The notes under the pieces: model-generated
Told to the model about the DNA's origin: nothing
What the model saw: the letters and a program-made list of their open reading frames with translations, nothing else
Databases searched by the model: none
Shown here: one piece after another, positions 1 through 10,871 of the stretch
How the letters are laid out: every line of letters starts with the position of its first letter
Numbering within the stretch: position 1 is the first letter of the stretch
Source: Symbiodinium natans
Lineage: Eukaryota > Sar > Dinophyceae > Suessiales > Symbiodiniaceae
Reading direction: 5' to 3'
Assembly (NCBI GenBank): GCA_905221605.1
Contig: CAJNDS010002590.1
Span: forward strand, 1,160,672-1,200,555
DNA: 39,884 bases
Made by a program: the position numbers and the translations under genes

Positions 1-40
1 GAATAAGGGTGTCGTCTTTGTCGCACATGTTCTGAGTCGT

Positions 41-85
41 TCAAGATGAGTCAAGATGAGTCAAGATGAGTCAAGATGAGTCAAG
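41..85. repeat. 10-bp tandem repeat (TCAAGATGAG)n
   Basis: About 4.5 perfect copies of TCAAGATGAG lie head to tail. A 10-bp period recurs in other unrelated short repeats in this window. No coding role is supported. Confidence 0.95.
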
Positions 86-156
86 GCTCACGCGGCGTCT
101 TCTCGAAAGGCCCCTCCTGATGCGCGGCCCTTGGTCAGGAAGGCTGTTTTTTTCGC

Positions 157-179
157 GTGTGTGTGTGTGTGTGTGTGTG
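157..179. repeat. (GT)n microsatellite
   Basis: Uninterrupted GT dinucleotide run following a TTTTTTTCGC stretch. The surrounding stretch 86-612 also holds a 10-bp repeat (ATCATCGTGG, about 322-350), a (GC)n run near 460-478 and a 10-bp TCACTGAGTG repeat near 580-615. Several frames are open across 226-350 but none is favoured by splice-like boundaries, so I call no gene there. Confidence 0.9.
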
Positions 180-612
180 GCTTTTCCCATTGAGGAAGGT
201 CAGCCGGTGACTCGCATGTCAGACTGTGCGGCATGACCTTCACGCCACCCCGGCCAGCATGTTGATCCACCCTACCTCGAGCGGCTCCGTGCGGGAGCCA
301 CTGGCAGCGGCATTCGAGAGGATCATCGTGGATCATCGTGGATCATCGGATACAAATTTTGTTCCATTTACTCACATTCTCCGCTTTTGCTTTTGGGGCT
401 CTCAGGTGGGTCTTCTACCTGCACGTGGTCGTGCTTTGGTGCGTCGAAGTGTGGCGCCAGGCGCGCGCGCGCGCGCGCGTCGTCTCAAGGAGAGCACTCT
501 CAGAGCACATCTCGTTTTTCTTCGTAGATCGCTCTTTCTTTTGCATTCAGATCAGGGCACCCCTTCTTTGAGCACTGAGTCACTGTCACTGAGTGTCACT
601 GAGTGTCACTGA

Positions 613-830
613 GTGTGTGAGGCTTTGGCGAAGCCGCTGCCAGCAGATCCTGCGATGGCCCTGGAGTCGGCGGTGCAGGCTGGGCACGGCCCAAGAAACG
701 CCACAACTGCCACAACTGCCACAACTGCCACAACTGCCACAACTGCCACAACTGCCACCCCCCCCCACCCCCTATTTCCCCCTATTTCAGTCTCTGTGCC
801 AAATCAGGCCAACGTCTGGCAAAGACCTGT
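613..830 (+). CDS. Candidate exon with Ala-Thr-Thr repeat
   Basis: One frame reads EALAKPLPADPAMALESAVQ and then enters a 9-bp tandem repeat (CCACAACTG, about six copies, 698-757) that stays in frame as repeated Ala-Thr-Thr, followed by a Pro-rich segment. A 9-bp repeat preserves the reading frame, and the preceding segment is balanced and helix-like, which is why I favour this frame. Family and function are not recognised. There is no clear start codon, so it would be an internal exon. The 3' limit is a guess: the frame stays open to about 1008, but the later part is hydrophobic and less convincing. It could equally be non-coding minisatellite DNA. Confidence 0.3.
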
Positions 831-1008
831 AGTAGGTTTGTTTTGGAGAAAGGGTTCGACGTACTATCCAGTTGTTCTGAGAGCCATAGAACAAGTGCAG
901 AGCAAAGAAGAGAACGAAAGGATGAAAGGGTTAGAAAAGGGTTTCCTCTTTTCTCTTTACATGCTCAGTTTTGTTCGTCTTGGTCTTCTCTCTCCTTCCA
1001 TGACATGA

Positions 1009-3261
1009 CGAGGCAAACAATACTTGAGAATGACGAAGCATCCCTCTTTTCTTGCGAAGAGGATGGACTGCCTTGTCTCTCTGGCAAGGATGAGGGTTAT
1101 CAGCTCTTTTGAAAGAAGAGAGATATTTCTTTGATGGCGAGTTTTCGCAGTCTGCGTGAAAGCTACAGGCACCCGATCTTTGCATTTAAATCAAGAAGCA
1201 AGAGAACCCATAACTTTCTTTTGTCAGGAAGAAGAGGGATACTGTGCCACATTGTGCATAAACGGACGCGACGGCCCCTCTTGGCTCTCGCAGTGTTTCT
1301 GCCGGTTGCAGACTGTCTAAGAACTCCTGTAGATGGACGGTGCAGAGGGCAAGCTGCAGCACGACTCCGCACATGATTGAAGCTGAGCTTGCAGCTCTGC
1401 TAGCTCTGCCATTCTGCCGTAACAACTTCAAAAGCTGCAGGGAAGCCCCTGGCGACTATCCCCAACAGCTTTAACTTGTTCCAATCGTATGCCACACCCG
1501 AACGTTTCTTTAATTCTGCAAGCGCGGTACGAATGCCGAGGTCTGCTCAGAGACTCAGAGGATGAATAAACGGGGGCATGACTTTGGTGGAATGGGGGGG
1601 GCTTTTCACCGAAAATGTGAGGGTGCCTTGACGCTGATTCCCCGAAGCCCGCCCCCCCCTTTCCATGCGGATAAGGAAGAGAAGCGAAAACGTGTTTTTT
1701 TTGCTTTTCAAAGGCATGAAGAGAGAAGAAGACGGGCGAGGGAGGGTGAGGTTTCATGTTTTGGGACGACAGGCAGAAGATGAAGGGTGAAAGCGAGCCC
1801 TTTCCACACATGTTTGAGAAGTCCCATTCCTGAGAAAGACAATGGTAGTCGATGCGACCCAATGAGCTTTTCAAGGCTACCAATGTTGTGGAAGTTAAGC
1901 TTTTAAACTCTCGAGTTTTAGAGTGCGGAATCGTTTGTGTGAAAAGAACATACGTGCGCAACAAATTATAAATTGATGGCTTGACCCCAGCACGTAATCC
2001 GAAAAGGAACAGCATGTCGTATTGAACCGGCAAGGCATGCCTCCGCAAAGCATGAGATGTCTTACATGTGACAATGACCCAACATAAGTGTAAGCGAAAC
2101 CAACATCGATCTCGGGGACTCGGGGCAACGTTTCATCCGACCCCATAGCATCATTGGCATCATTGGCAGAGAATGGGTCGATGTCGCGTGCAATTCGGAA
2201 TTCGGGAATTCGGGGGAAGAGAGCATGAGAGCATGTTCGAAGCGGGGACTGCAGACTGCAGATGCCAGGCCGCACGCGGAGCCCAGACCCCAGGGGGAAC
2301 AAAAATCCGCAAATTCGAGCGCAGCTCTTGGTCAGCGCGATGCTTTCGTACTCAAAGAGACTTCTAAGGGCTGACATGGACGAGACTTCTCCTCCACATG
2401 GCAAAGGATCCGCTCACGGACACGCACTTCTGGCCGCAGGCGGGAACGGGCAACACTAGCCTAGAATTCACGTACACACGGAGTTGTCTCAGGAAGAGAC
2501 ACTGTAGACGAAGAGTGCCCGTGAGTAATCAATCTGTCAGGCTGGCGTCGTTACGATTGAAGCGCCTCCAAGTCCTGGATTTTCTGCCTGGGGCGGAATC
2601 CGCTACCGAGAGCCTGTTCGCCTGGCCAACCTCGCCTCGGCAAAGCGCTTCAAGATGAGGAGCCTAGTCCTATGAGTCCTATGAGTCGTATGAGTCGTAC
2701 CCTTTGAAGCCATGGACCTGGCCATGTCTTTCAGTCCACCGGTTTGAGCGGTGGGTGGGAAAAAAAGAGAGTGGCTCCCAAAGAAGGGTCATTGACCCCA
2801 TGGGTCCGTTGCGGGCTCCAGTGTTCTTACTGGGTGTGCCTTTTGAGCATGCCTGGCCAGAATGTGCGAAAAGAAGCGCTTACGAAGCTTGCCAGCCCAC
2901 AGCGCTAAAGGGTTGGCTTTAAAATTGGCCGCAACGCAAACACGCTCGAGGCACTGCGCCTGCTGACTGCAAGTCGTCGCAACGCTGCTCCAACGACATG
3001 AGGTTCATAGGTAGCAGGATGTTGGCTCCTTGCTAAGGGTAGTTCCATGGCCCCTTAAATAAAAATCCATCACCTCCCTTCATGGGCTCTGAAGTATTGG
3101 GTGTTGGGTTTATAAGGGGTAAGGGGTCCCCTCTGAAGGGCCCACGCCAAGGGACCATGTAAGTACCCTAAGATCCGTAAGCGGCTGATTGTTGAATGCC
3201 GCGAATGCCGCGAATGCCACAGCCTGTCAATAGATGTGAAGTGCTCTTGCGGCTCGGCGCC
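1009..3261. other. Stretch with no supported gene
   Basis: Long frames are open on both strands here (a 206-codon minus frame at 1428-2048; plus frames at 1562-1783 and 2398-2658). None shows a convincing combination of start, splice boundary and family motif. The plus frame around 1650-1760 is Lys/Arg/Glu-rich and is followed by a GT, so it is the least bad exon candidate. A short 10-bp repeat (TATGAGTCCT-like) lies at 2668-2700. Confidence 0.5.
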
Positions 3262-3420
3262 ATGGCGGCTTCCAATCTGTCCCTCACTGCCCTCGCTCAA
3301 GTTCTCACCTGCGAGGAAGCGCTTCGTCTGGCGAAGGAGCACGCTGCACCGAGCTTGCTACATCTTTGCCTCCCCAACTTGAGTTTATCCGTTCGCCCCC
3401 AGGAAACCCAGCTTTGCTAG
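3262..3420 (+). CDS. Candidate 5' exon, unknown protein
   Basis: An ATG in a GCCATGG context opens a 52-codon frame beginning MAASNLSLTALAQVL and continuing CEEALRLAKEHAAPSLLHL, an amphipathic helix-like composition typical of true coding sequence. It lies about 500 bp upstream of the CTFxP-motif gene on the same strand and could be one of its early exons, but I could not trace a joining splice site. The stop at 3418-3420 may lie beyond the real donor. Function is unknown. The competing minus frames are less protein-like. Confidence 0.33.
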   Translation: MAASNLSLTALAQVLTCEEALRLAKEHAAPSLLHLCLPNLSLSVRPQETQLC

Positions 3421-3826
3421 TCCACATGTGGACATTTGACATTTGTCCGCCTGCTTGTAGCAAGACACGCGCTTGCCGAGGAATGGAGTTTGAGGGAGTA
3501 TAGACTTTTCTTGAAGGAAACTTGTAGCGCAATCAAAAGAGAATGTTGTTGACTGGATCTGAGAGTGTTGCGATCGAGCATGGTGGAAGATAGTCCAGAA
3601 TGAGCGCGCTCTGCCACGCCTCTAGCACGCCTCGCATGCTCGCCTGGATATGTGCCAGGCGGAGGAGTCGCCCTGGCTCGGAGCCGGCTCACCGTCGGTA
3701 TCCCGAGTGCCCTCGGCGCAAAGCGAGCTCTCCTTCGAGGGGAGTGAAAGCTTCCTTCTCGAGGGCGGTTTCGGAGGCCAAGAGCGAGGAACTTTCAGGA
3801 GCGAAGGCAGCGGAGGCGGAACCCGA

Positions 3827-3906
3827 AACCCTAAATCCCCGAAACCCCAAATCCGAGAAACCCTAAACCCTAAACCGTATGAACCCTTAAAACCCTACAA
3901 ACCCTG
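3827..3906. repeat. Degenerate telomere-type (CCCTAAA) tract
   Basis: Repeated AAACCCTAAA/AACCCTAAACC-like motifs, several degenerate, lie immediately upstream of the large CTFxP exon. An open Ala/Glu-rich frame (3600-3866) ends inside the tract, so it may be intron sequence between two exons. The motif matches the TTTAGGG telomere type known from plants and dinoflagellates. Confidence 0.85.
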
Positions 3907-3911
3907 AAGGC

Positions 3912-6348
3912 GTGGAGGGCGGCTTCGAGAGCTTCGAGAGGCGCGGCCATGTCTGGGAGCTCCGGCGCTCGGAGCGCCTCCAGCGACTCCGGCGCCTCAA
4001 GGAGCTCCAGGAGCTCTCGAAGTGCACCTTCCAGCCCAACACGCCACAAAACCACACCACAGAACACACCACAGAACACACCACACAACACGCCACACGA
4101 CACGCCACACGACACGCCACAAGCACAAGACACGCAGGCGAAGACGCCAGGAGCCCCAAGCCGCGCAAGCACTTCTCGGCTTCTCAGAGCGACGCCCTTG
4201 CTGCCCGCCTTTGCCAGCCGCTCCCCTCGGAGCACATGCGGGCATTCCACATTCGAAGGCTCAATGATTCGGTCGAGGCGCAGAAGATGTCGCAGTGCAC
4301 CTTCCAGCCGGACATATCTGGAACTTCCCTGCAGCTGAGCTTGTCGCGCCTGCGCGAAGACTGGTCCAGCACACACTTGGAGTCAGAAGGGCCCAAACGG
4401 CCAGGGCGGCCAGGGCGGGCAAGGGCAAGGCGGAGGACAGGATCACTGGGATCACTGGGATCACTGGGATCCCCTCACTCGCTGAGGCCACGCACGCCGC
4501 CAGACTTCAGTTTCGCTCGTTTCACAGCCCTCTAGTTAGCACTTCCCCATTATTTTAGGGAAAGGCCAACACCGCTGTTCGCTTCCTGTTTTTCTGTTTG
4601 GGCGTGGATGTTGTAAATCTTGATTCTTGATCCTCTATGCACCCCTCCACAAATCAAGGAATCCCGTGCCGCTCTCCATGGCCCGAGCTCAAAGCTACCT
4701 GGGACAGAACGTCTTCCACCGTCTGCACTCGGAGAGAGGCGCGCACGGAATGCATCGTATTGGGGAGAAACGAACGGGGGGACGACATGAGACGTTTATC
4801 ACGGGGCATCCTCTGGAAGCCCCAAAGATGCCAGCAAGCAAAAGATCTGTGACCCCCCAAATTTGACAGACTCCCCCCCGAGTTGTGTTTGCCGCCCCTC
4901 ACTAATTTATAGTCTTCTTGTGGTTCACTTCTCCGAGGCCCGCACAAAGACCACAAAGACCACAACGACCACAATGAGCACAACGAGCACAACGAGCACA
5001 AGCGATCGAAGAGCGTCGAGGACCATCGCAGCAGCGAAAAAAGATCGTCTTTAAGCTAAGATTGTATGCTAGAGAGAGCGAGCCTTACCAGTTTTTCAGA
5101 CAAGACGGAGGTGAGTTATGTAGAGCTCCGTCTCACTCTCTCTCGCTATCTCTATCACATGTGTTCTTCTTTTCCATAGTCCTTGGCACTCTTTATGCCA
5201 TGAGATGTTTTGTGCTCTCTGCCATGACTGCAATGACTTGCACTCTACGTTTTCTGTTCTGTTGTGTTCAGCCAGTGTTCAGCTGTCAAGGATAGCACGA
5301 GCATTGCCGACGTGAGTACCGGCGGCGCATTTCTACGCTTCTTGGAACGCCAGAACCGCTGCGAGAATGTGCGGCGGCAGAGGTTGGAGCGGTTAGATGA
5401 CGAGCACAACCAGCACAAGAATCCTGAGATGTGCGCACCAAAGATGTGCAAGAGGTCGCGGCAGCTTTGCACTGCCAAGAATCAGAGGCGCAGCGATTCC
5501 GAGAGAAGAAGGGAGTGCGAATGCCGCGCAAGGTCTCCACAATCGGCTCCACTTTCTCCTTCCTTCAGACCTCAGATCCATCCAGCTTCTGCGAGGCGTC
5601 GTTCTCGCGGAAGCCATGAGCTCAGTGCCGGTGACTGGCAGCGACGGGAGCTGCACGTGGAAGAGCTGCGGGAAGCTCTTCGCGAGATGGAGAACCAAGA
5701 AAGCTTCAGGCCCAAACTCAACGTCTCCAACATCTCAGGCAGGTTTTGGCAAAGCATGGCCAGACTAAAGGTGAAGACCTTTAGGATCTCGAAATCCCAG
5801 TCGCTTAGAAATCTGCAGCGCAGTGTCTGTGTCTGCTTATAGATACACATGTATATCTACATAAAAGGCGTGCCTCTGTGTCTGTGTGGCTTTGTGTGTC
5901 TGTGCCCTTCTCCGGATTTCGTTTGAAGATGTTTGAAGGCAGGCTTTGCCTCTGGGAGCCGGAGACCTACACGGCCCGTTTGGCCGCGGACCGTGAAAGA
6001 AGCTTGGCTCTGCGAGAACAGGAGCTGCAACGGCAAATGGACGAGGCCAGGCGGCGGAGGGGATGTATTTCTTTCTACGAAAGGGTTATCTCCGTGAGAT
6101 AGGTTCCCTTGCTCTGCTCGCTCTCTCTTTGTGCTCTGCTCTCTTCCGCTGTTTCCTTTTGACCAGAGGCGCTGGCGGAGTGCACGTTTCACCCGGCGGT
6201 GAATCCAGGCTGTCCTCGGTACATCACCCGAATGGCCGAGAGCCACCGGGCTCTGAAAGAGCTCCGCCGTGCGAATGCTAACGGTGCCGACGGTGCCAAC
6301 GGTGCTGGCCCGGGCTCTGACCGAACGGAACGACCCGACTGGCGCTGA
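3912..6348 (+). CDS. Multi-exon CTFxP-motif protein, unknown function
   Basis: Coding blocks on one strand share a motif: SKCTFQPN and SQCTFQPDIS (3912 to about 4380), SFRPQIH and ESFRPKLN (5291-5770), and LAECTFHPAVN (6167-6348). Each motif lies beside Arg/Glu-rich helical sequence. Proposed exons are 3912-~4380, 4678-4848, 4938-5054 (Asp/Asn/Glu-His-rich, from 9-bp repeats), a possible 11-nt exon at 5100-5110, 5291-5770, 5929-6061 and 6167-6348 (stop TGA 6346-6348). Phases agree for 5291-5770 (GT donor at 5771), 5929 (after AAG) and the 6061/6167 junction, which needs a GA donor. The 5054/5100 intron would be only 45 bp and is doubtful. 'CTFxP' repeats occur in large cytoskeletal or flagellar proteins of protists as far as I recall; I cannot assign a named family. 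The 5' end is unresolved. Confidence 0.65.
6062..6166 (+). other. Predicted GA-AG intron
   Basis: The upstream exon is open to 6061 and the downstream exon begins after TTTTGACCAG at 6166. Phase requires one leftover base upstream. Splitting at a GA donor (6062) gives G+AG, a Glu codon, and the run RRRRE-ALAECTF. The nearby canonical GT (6065) has the same phase but would create T+AG, a stop. GA donors are known in dinoflagellates. Confidence 0.55.
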
Positions 6349-6426
6349 GGTGCGCGAACATCGCTCTCCCAAACATGCCAACAAGGTTCCCAGAATCTGA
6401 AGATGCGGAAGACATCTCGTCAATTC

Positions 6427-6485
6427 GGGTTTGGGGGCGGGAGGGCGGGGGGAGGGGGGAGGGGGGAGGGGGGAGGGGGGTGGGG
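6427..6485 (+). repeat. G-rich (GGGGGGA)n microsatellite
   Basis: Runs of five to seven G separated by single A or T, with at least five G-runs in about 55 bases, just 3' of the CTFxP gene. The pattern fits G-quadruplex potential on the + strand. Confidence 0.9.
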
Positions 6486-6497
6486 AGGGAGGGCCTT

Positions 6498-7152
6498 CTG
6501 AGGGCATCACATGTATTCAGTGCGATTCGTGCCGCAGCAGTCTGCAGCGTGGACATTAATTAGATCATTGCACTACACGACAAGGGCTCCTGGGCCCTGC
6601 ATAGTCATTGCATAGTCATATGCCATGTCATGCCTTGAAAAACTGATCATTTGCAAAAACAGTTTCGTGTCCGTGGCTCATGCAGCCATGCATTGCCAAT
6701 GAGAACGCGCGCGTAGGCAAAACAGATTGTCCTTTCTGAACCTTGAACAGATGTGACAGCATGTCGACATGCCGCGATTTCAGCCTTATCCCCTCATCCC
6801 GCACTTTGCAACTTGACCTATTGAGATTCTGATGAACTCGCAATGCCATGGGCAAAGTTCCGGAAGCGTTGCAGTCATCGGTCGTCCTCCTCGCCACTTA
6901 CAGGGATATTATCATCTGCCGCTGAGCCGCAGATGGCTGCAGATGGCAGGCACATGCAGACACCTCATATCAACAGCACTGCCACTGTTCGCTGTGCGCT
7001 TACCTCAGTGTTCAACGTCCAGTGCAAAAATCTCTCAGCATCTCGCAGCGCCATCTACTTGTGGTATGAATCTGTGGTCTCGTGGCGCTGCCATGGGGTG
7101 AGGCTGTGTTAAACGGTGCAAGCGCACAAATGCTCTCATCGTTTCTCGTGAG
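6498..7152. other. Stretch with no supported gene
   Basis: Several overlapping 80-90-codon frames exist on both strands but none is backed by splice sites or motifs. A short imperfect duplication of GCATAGTCATT lies near 6598-6620. Confidence 0.5.
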
Positions 7153-7343
7153 TGAAATCCCCCGCCGAGGCATTGCGTCCTCAGCTTTGGCCGGCATCGG
7201 AGTTGGATTCTTCAGCTGCCTTCTCTCATCCGCCGATAAGCAGAGGCCGCTATGCTCAGCCGGTTGTGAGAGAGAAGCGAAGGGCGGCGAAGTCTTTAAG
7301 GCGGCTCAAGACTTGGCTTAGAGTGGACCGGAGAGGCAGTTGA
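7153..7343 (+). CDS. Candidate terminal exon, basic C-terminus
   Basis: After a TCTCGTGAG acceptor-like site one frame runs to TGA at 7341-7343. The encoded end is strongly basic: YAQPVVREKRRAAKSL followed by RRLKTWLRVDRRGS. That is typical of a genuine C-terminus and atypical of random sequence. An overlapping + frame (7082-7321) encodes a hydrophobic stretch (SSALAGIGVGFFSCLL) and is the main competitor, so the frame choice is uncertain. Family and function unknown. Confidence 0.35.
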
Positions 7344-8609
7344 ATGGCGGCAAGCACACGGACCGCAGCCGGATTCGGTGCGTGCTCGGGGCCATAGGCG
7401 GGGGGCGGGGTCTGGGTTCTGGGCCATCCGGGCTCTGGAGATTTCCTGAGAATTCCTTGAGATTTTCTGGAAGTGTCTCGTGACGGGCTACATTGGGGTG
7501 TGCAAGCTCTTAAGAAAGCCTTGCAAGAGCATTCTTCGACATGAAGAGGGTTGGTTCATGTGGAGGTTCTAGAACTTCCCGCAACTTCCCTTCCGTTTTG
7601 GAAGTGCTCTGCAGTGCTCTCTGCAGTGTTCCTGACTCTTCCGGACCGACCTAAACGTAGCCAATGCAGCCTGGTGCCACTATCTGCCACTACGCGCTAC
7701 TGCCTTGTGAGACCTCCTCTCAACTCAAGTTCTGAGTTGAGTTCCGAAAATCAACTCCCTCCAACTTTACGTCTCTAACACGTTTTTCCCCAATTCAATC
7801 GCCTGTCCCCGAATAAATAGTGCCAGAGCAGGCTCCACAATCTTCGGCATCCTGTCCCTGGTGGGCCTCGCTTATGGTCCGGCCGAGACCCGAAAGATTC
7901 GTTGAGACGTTCCGTTCCGGCTTAGCGCTCATTCTTCCAGTTCTGTCTGAGCGATGCCTTAGGTGGCACTTGTCGTGGTGGTGCGGGCTGGGGCCACTTT
8001 GCCTGCAAACGCGCTGTTCAGCCAGGACTGCGACACTTGTGAGCATCTGTCATGGACCGTGGAACTCGCATGCTCGTTCTAGCAAAATGCAGGTCTTCCA
8101 GATCAGGCCAGATATGTTGAAGAGAAAAGCAGAGTTCCGTTCACCCATGTTCACCCAACATGCAGCAGGCCGCTCACGTCGAGTGATGCCTTGGGCACGC
8201 TCGTAACGCTTTCAGGCCTTTGGGCTGAGTTTGTGCTTTAACGAGTCCGCATCGTAAGAGTCAACTGCGGCGCGCTGAAGTCACTGAAGTCACTGAAGTC
8301 ACTGACTCAGGCGTTGTGTGCTTCACTCTCTTTCAGGGTGATCCAGGACCGGAGGCTCTGCACAGAGCTGCTGGCAAGTCCTAAGTGGCCTTTCAGGGGA
8401 GGCTGTTCGGATCTGTTCCGCAGGTCACAGTGGGGGTCTTCCTCAAGTTCATCCAGCGCCCAGCAGCCATCGCTCGGAGCACATCATTCTCTTGCCGCAG
8501 AAGCTAACTCCCCCCCTTTTCAAAATTGCTTTAATTAGTTTAAGTTTCTTTTCTAACTTGGAGTGAGTCAAAAGATGGGAGGCCGGGGGGGGGAGGTCTC
8601 TCTTGTGAG
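7344..8609. other. Stretch with no supported gene
   Basis: A 128-codon + frame (7820-8206) and an overlapping 83-codon minus frame (7795-8046) conflict and neither has recognisable motifs. A 10-bp tandem repeat (CACTGAAGTC, three to four copies) lies at 8277-8308. A run of nine G occurs near 8585. Confidence 0.5.
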
Positions 8610-8720
8610 GTGGTGGTCGGAGCCCTGCTTCTGGCGCTGCTCGTTTCCGCTGGGGCGCCCAACAGCAGCCCACAGCAGATGGCACAGCAGGGGAGGAGAG
8701 GGGGGGGCATCAGAGATTCG
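8610..8720 (+). CDS. Candidate exon with hydrophobic helix
   Basis: Directly after TCTCTTGTGAG the frame reads VVVGALLLALLVSAGA, a signal-peptide-like or transmembrane helix, followed by a polar Ser/Gln segment. There is no ATG at the start, so it would be an internal exon unless an upstream exon supplies it. The 3' boundary is not clear: the frame remains open to 9125 but becomes Cys/Phe-rich and implausible. Function unknown; the helix could be coincidental in GC-rich DNA. Confidence 0.28.
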
Positions 8721-9046
8721 AGTCGAGCTGTGAGCTTTCGTATCAGGTCCTCTACATGCTGCGTGAGCGCATCCGCGCGAGGAGACTCCGCTGGGCGCTT
8801 CTGCAGGGGAGAGCTGTTTACACTGCAGTTTACACTGTTTACATCTGTTTACTGTTTGCGCCTGTGCTCCTGCGGACTCCTGCAGGAGCTGTTTGCTTCG
8901 AAGGCGGCATCGTTCAGGACCGCACCGTATGCGGAATTCACACCAGGATTGAAAACCAGAATTCACACATTCACACCACAATCTTTGCACCTGCCGCTAG
9001 CGAAAGCCCCCCCCCCAGCCGTAAGGAAATTGGCCGATGTTCGCAG

Positions 9047-9317
9047 GGCGCCCGCGCCTCGATGCTTCTTCTTCCGGAAAAAAGCTCTTTCCAACTCGGA
9101 GCCAAGAAAAAAGGGAAGCCTCTGAAAAGAGGCTTGAAAAGGGGCGAAAGGAGCGAAAGGAGCGAAAGGCGGGAGAGAGAAGCAGAGAAGCAGAGAAGCA
9201 AGCAGAGAAGCAGAGCCCTAATGTGCAGAGGGCTCCGAAGCCTTTCAATCTGCCACCTGCATCGTGGCCACCCGGAGGTCCAACTTTCCGGGGCGAGTTG
9301 AGCGTGAGCTCGAGGAG
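9047..9317 (+). CDS. Candidate Lys/Arg/Glu-rich exon
   Basis: Bounded by a TTCGCAG acceptor and a GAGGAG|GTGGGA donor-like site. The frame reads a highly charged coiled-coil-like segment (EKREASEKRLEKGRKERK and onward) and then an ordered Pro-containing end, RAPKPFNLPPASWPPGG followed by PTFRGELS. The charged part is encoded by an imperfect purine repeat (GGAGCGAAA and AGCAGAGA units), so low-complexity DNA inflates its openness. The change to a different, structured composition within the same frame argues for coding. Not recognised as any family. Confidence 0.42.
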
Positions 9318-10870
9318 GTGGGAGGCATCACTAACTGCTCTTAACTTAAGGCTATTCTTTGTAGAGAAGTAGTGGGCTCCCCGGCGTTCTTCCTGACGCC
9401 TAGGTTCGAAGCTCAGACGAGGACTCCCGACCCAGAACGCCAGAGCCTCTGCTTGTGGATCTTGTGACATCTGGCACCCGGCCACGGCCACAGGTCCAGA
9501 GCATGAGTCGCCTGGGCCCTGCCCCTTCCTGGGTCCCTTCCTGGGTCCCTCTTTCCGTGCGGATACGAAGCATGTCGAACGAGCTGAATAGACTTAATGA
9601 CTTAATGTACAACTGGGGCTGTCGGGTCGAGTTTTGCGTCGAACCCGGTCATGGCGTTGCTGTGCGTCGGCTGGCCTGAAACCTCGCAAGAAGCTTCCTC
9701 AACCACTCGGATCTCATCCAACACTCACAACAAGCACCAAGATGCATCAAGAGTGATGCAATGCAAGCTGGTTCTCTGTCCCCGCTTCGGCTGTCCCTCT
9801 CTTGTTCCAAGGAGAAACAACTCTCTGCCAATGGCCGCGCGTGCCCGAACACCCTTCCCTGTCGCTCGCGTTCAGCCCCAAGGCCGTCAGGCGTACAGTC
9901 CGCTTGGGACCATCAGGGGAAATGTGTGTGCGTGTGTGTTTAAACACTCAAGCTCGCTGACCATTTGTGGGTTGGATTGCATGGAGTCGCAGATAAGATT
10001 GAAAAAATCACAGCGTGGACATCCAGATTCACCTTATTCAGATTTATGCAGCTTTTCAATAAAGACAGGCCTGGGTTTAAGATTCAAGATTCAAGATGTT
10101 CAGGATACTTTTGCCTGCCTTTAATCCAGAAATAGTTTCCTTAGCGTTTAGAATCTTGGATCCGGGCCCGCTTCTGCTAAAAATCTTTTCTGAATAAAGC
10201 TGAATAAAGTGAGTTAGGATGGTGATCCAGTCCCTGCTCAAAGCCCACCACTGAAACAACTCCGATTGCAATCGCTGCAGGCGGCAAAGAACATAGTGGC
10301 AGACAGTAGACGTACCCCCCTGGGTGGAACAGCCCTGGCACGCTGCCCAGCCTTGCTTGGCCTTGTGCATCCATTGCACTTATTGACCAATCAAACTATG
10401 CAGCAGACAGTCCAGTCGGTGCCCCTCAACCGTTGTGTAATCTTCGTAGCCTTTTGTTTGGCTGTCAACCACAAGAGCTGGCGTGGCCGCGTGTCAGGCA
10501 TAAGTCCTTGTGGACTTTTGACTCTGCCTTGCTCATAGTATCACGGCCCATTGTTTTGAAATGGCTTTCGCCTTGTACCCCCGCCCTGTACTGAGAGCAA
10601 CCCGTTGTGCCTGCACCAAGATGGAGGCAAACAACAACAGTTTAACAATCGAAAATAGGGAAGCGACAGAGCAGAGAGGAGCGGCATAGGGCGGCTATGC
10701 TGAGGCGGCAATTCTGGCGCCAGGATACCATGGAGGCGCAGCAGCTTGTCGCGCGTTGTCCGTCTAAGCATCCGTCCGATCTGGTATCCGCCGCGGAGAA
10801 TCACAGACAAGATCAGACGAGGAAGCATCAGCGGTTTCTGTTTGCAACGCTTTTGCATTGTCTTTTTTGG
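9318..10870. other. Stretch with weak coding signal only
   Basis: The largest open frame (9651-10124, +) contains the dispersed repeat at 9917-10005, so it is unlikely to be a conserved protein. Short duplications are present: CCTTCCTGGGT twice near 9524-9545, GATTCAA motifs near 10080 and CTGAATAAAG near 10190. Confidence 0.45.
9917..10005 (+). repeat. Dispersed repeat, copy 1
   Basis: About 90 bp beginning with a GTGTGTGCGTGTGT run and containing GACCATTTGTGGGTTGGAT and CATGGAGTCGC. A close copy with the same order of blocks lies at 37311-37398, directly next to the terminal satellite. The copies differ by scattered substitutions and small indels. Confidence 0.85.
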
Positions 10871-10871
10871 A

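Noticed and set aside
1428-2048. 206-codon minus-strand frame
   Set aside because: No recognisable domain and irregular composition. It conflicts with a + strand Lys/Arg/Glu-rich frame and lacks support from splice sites.
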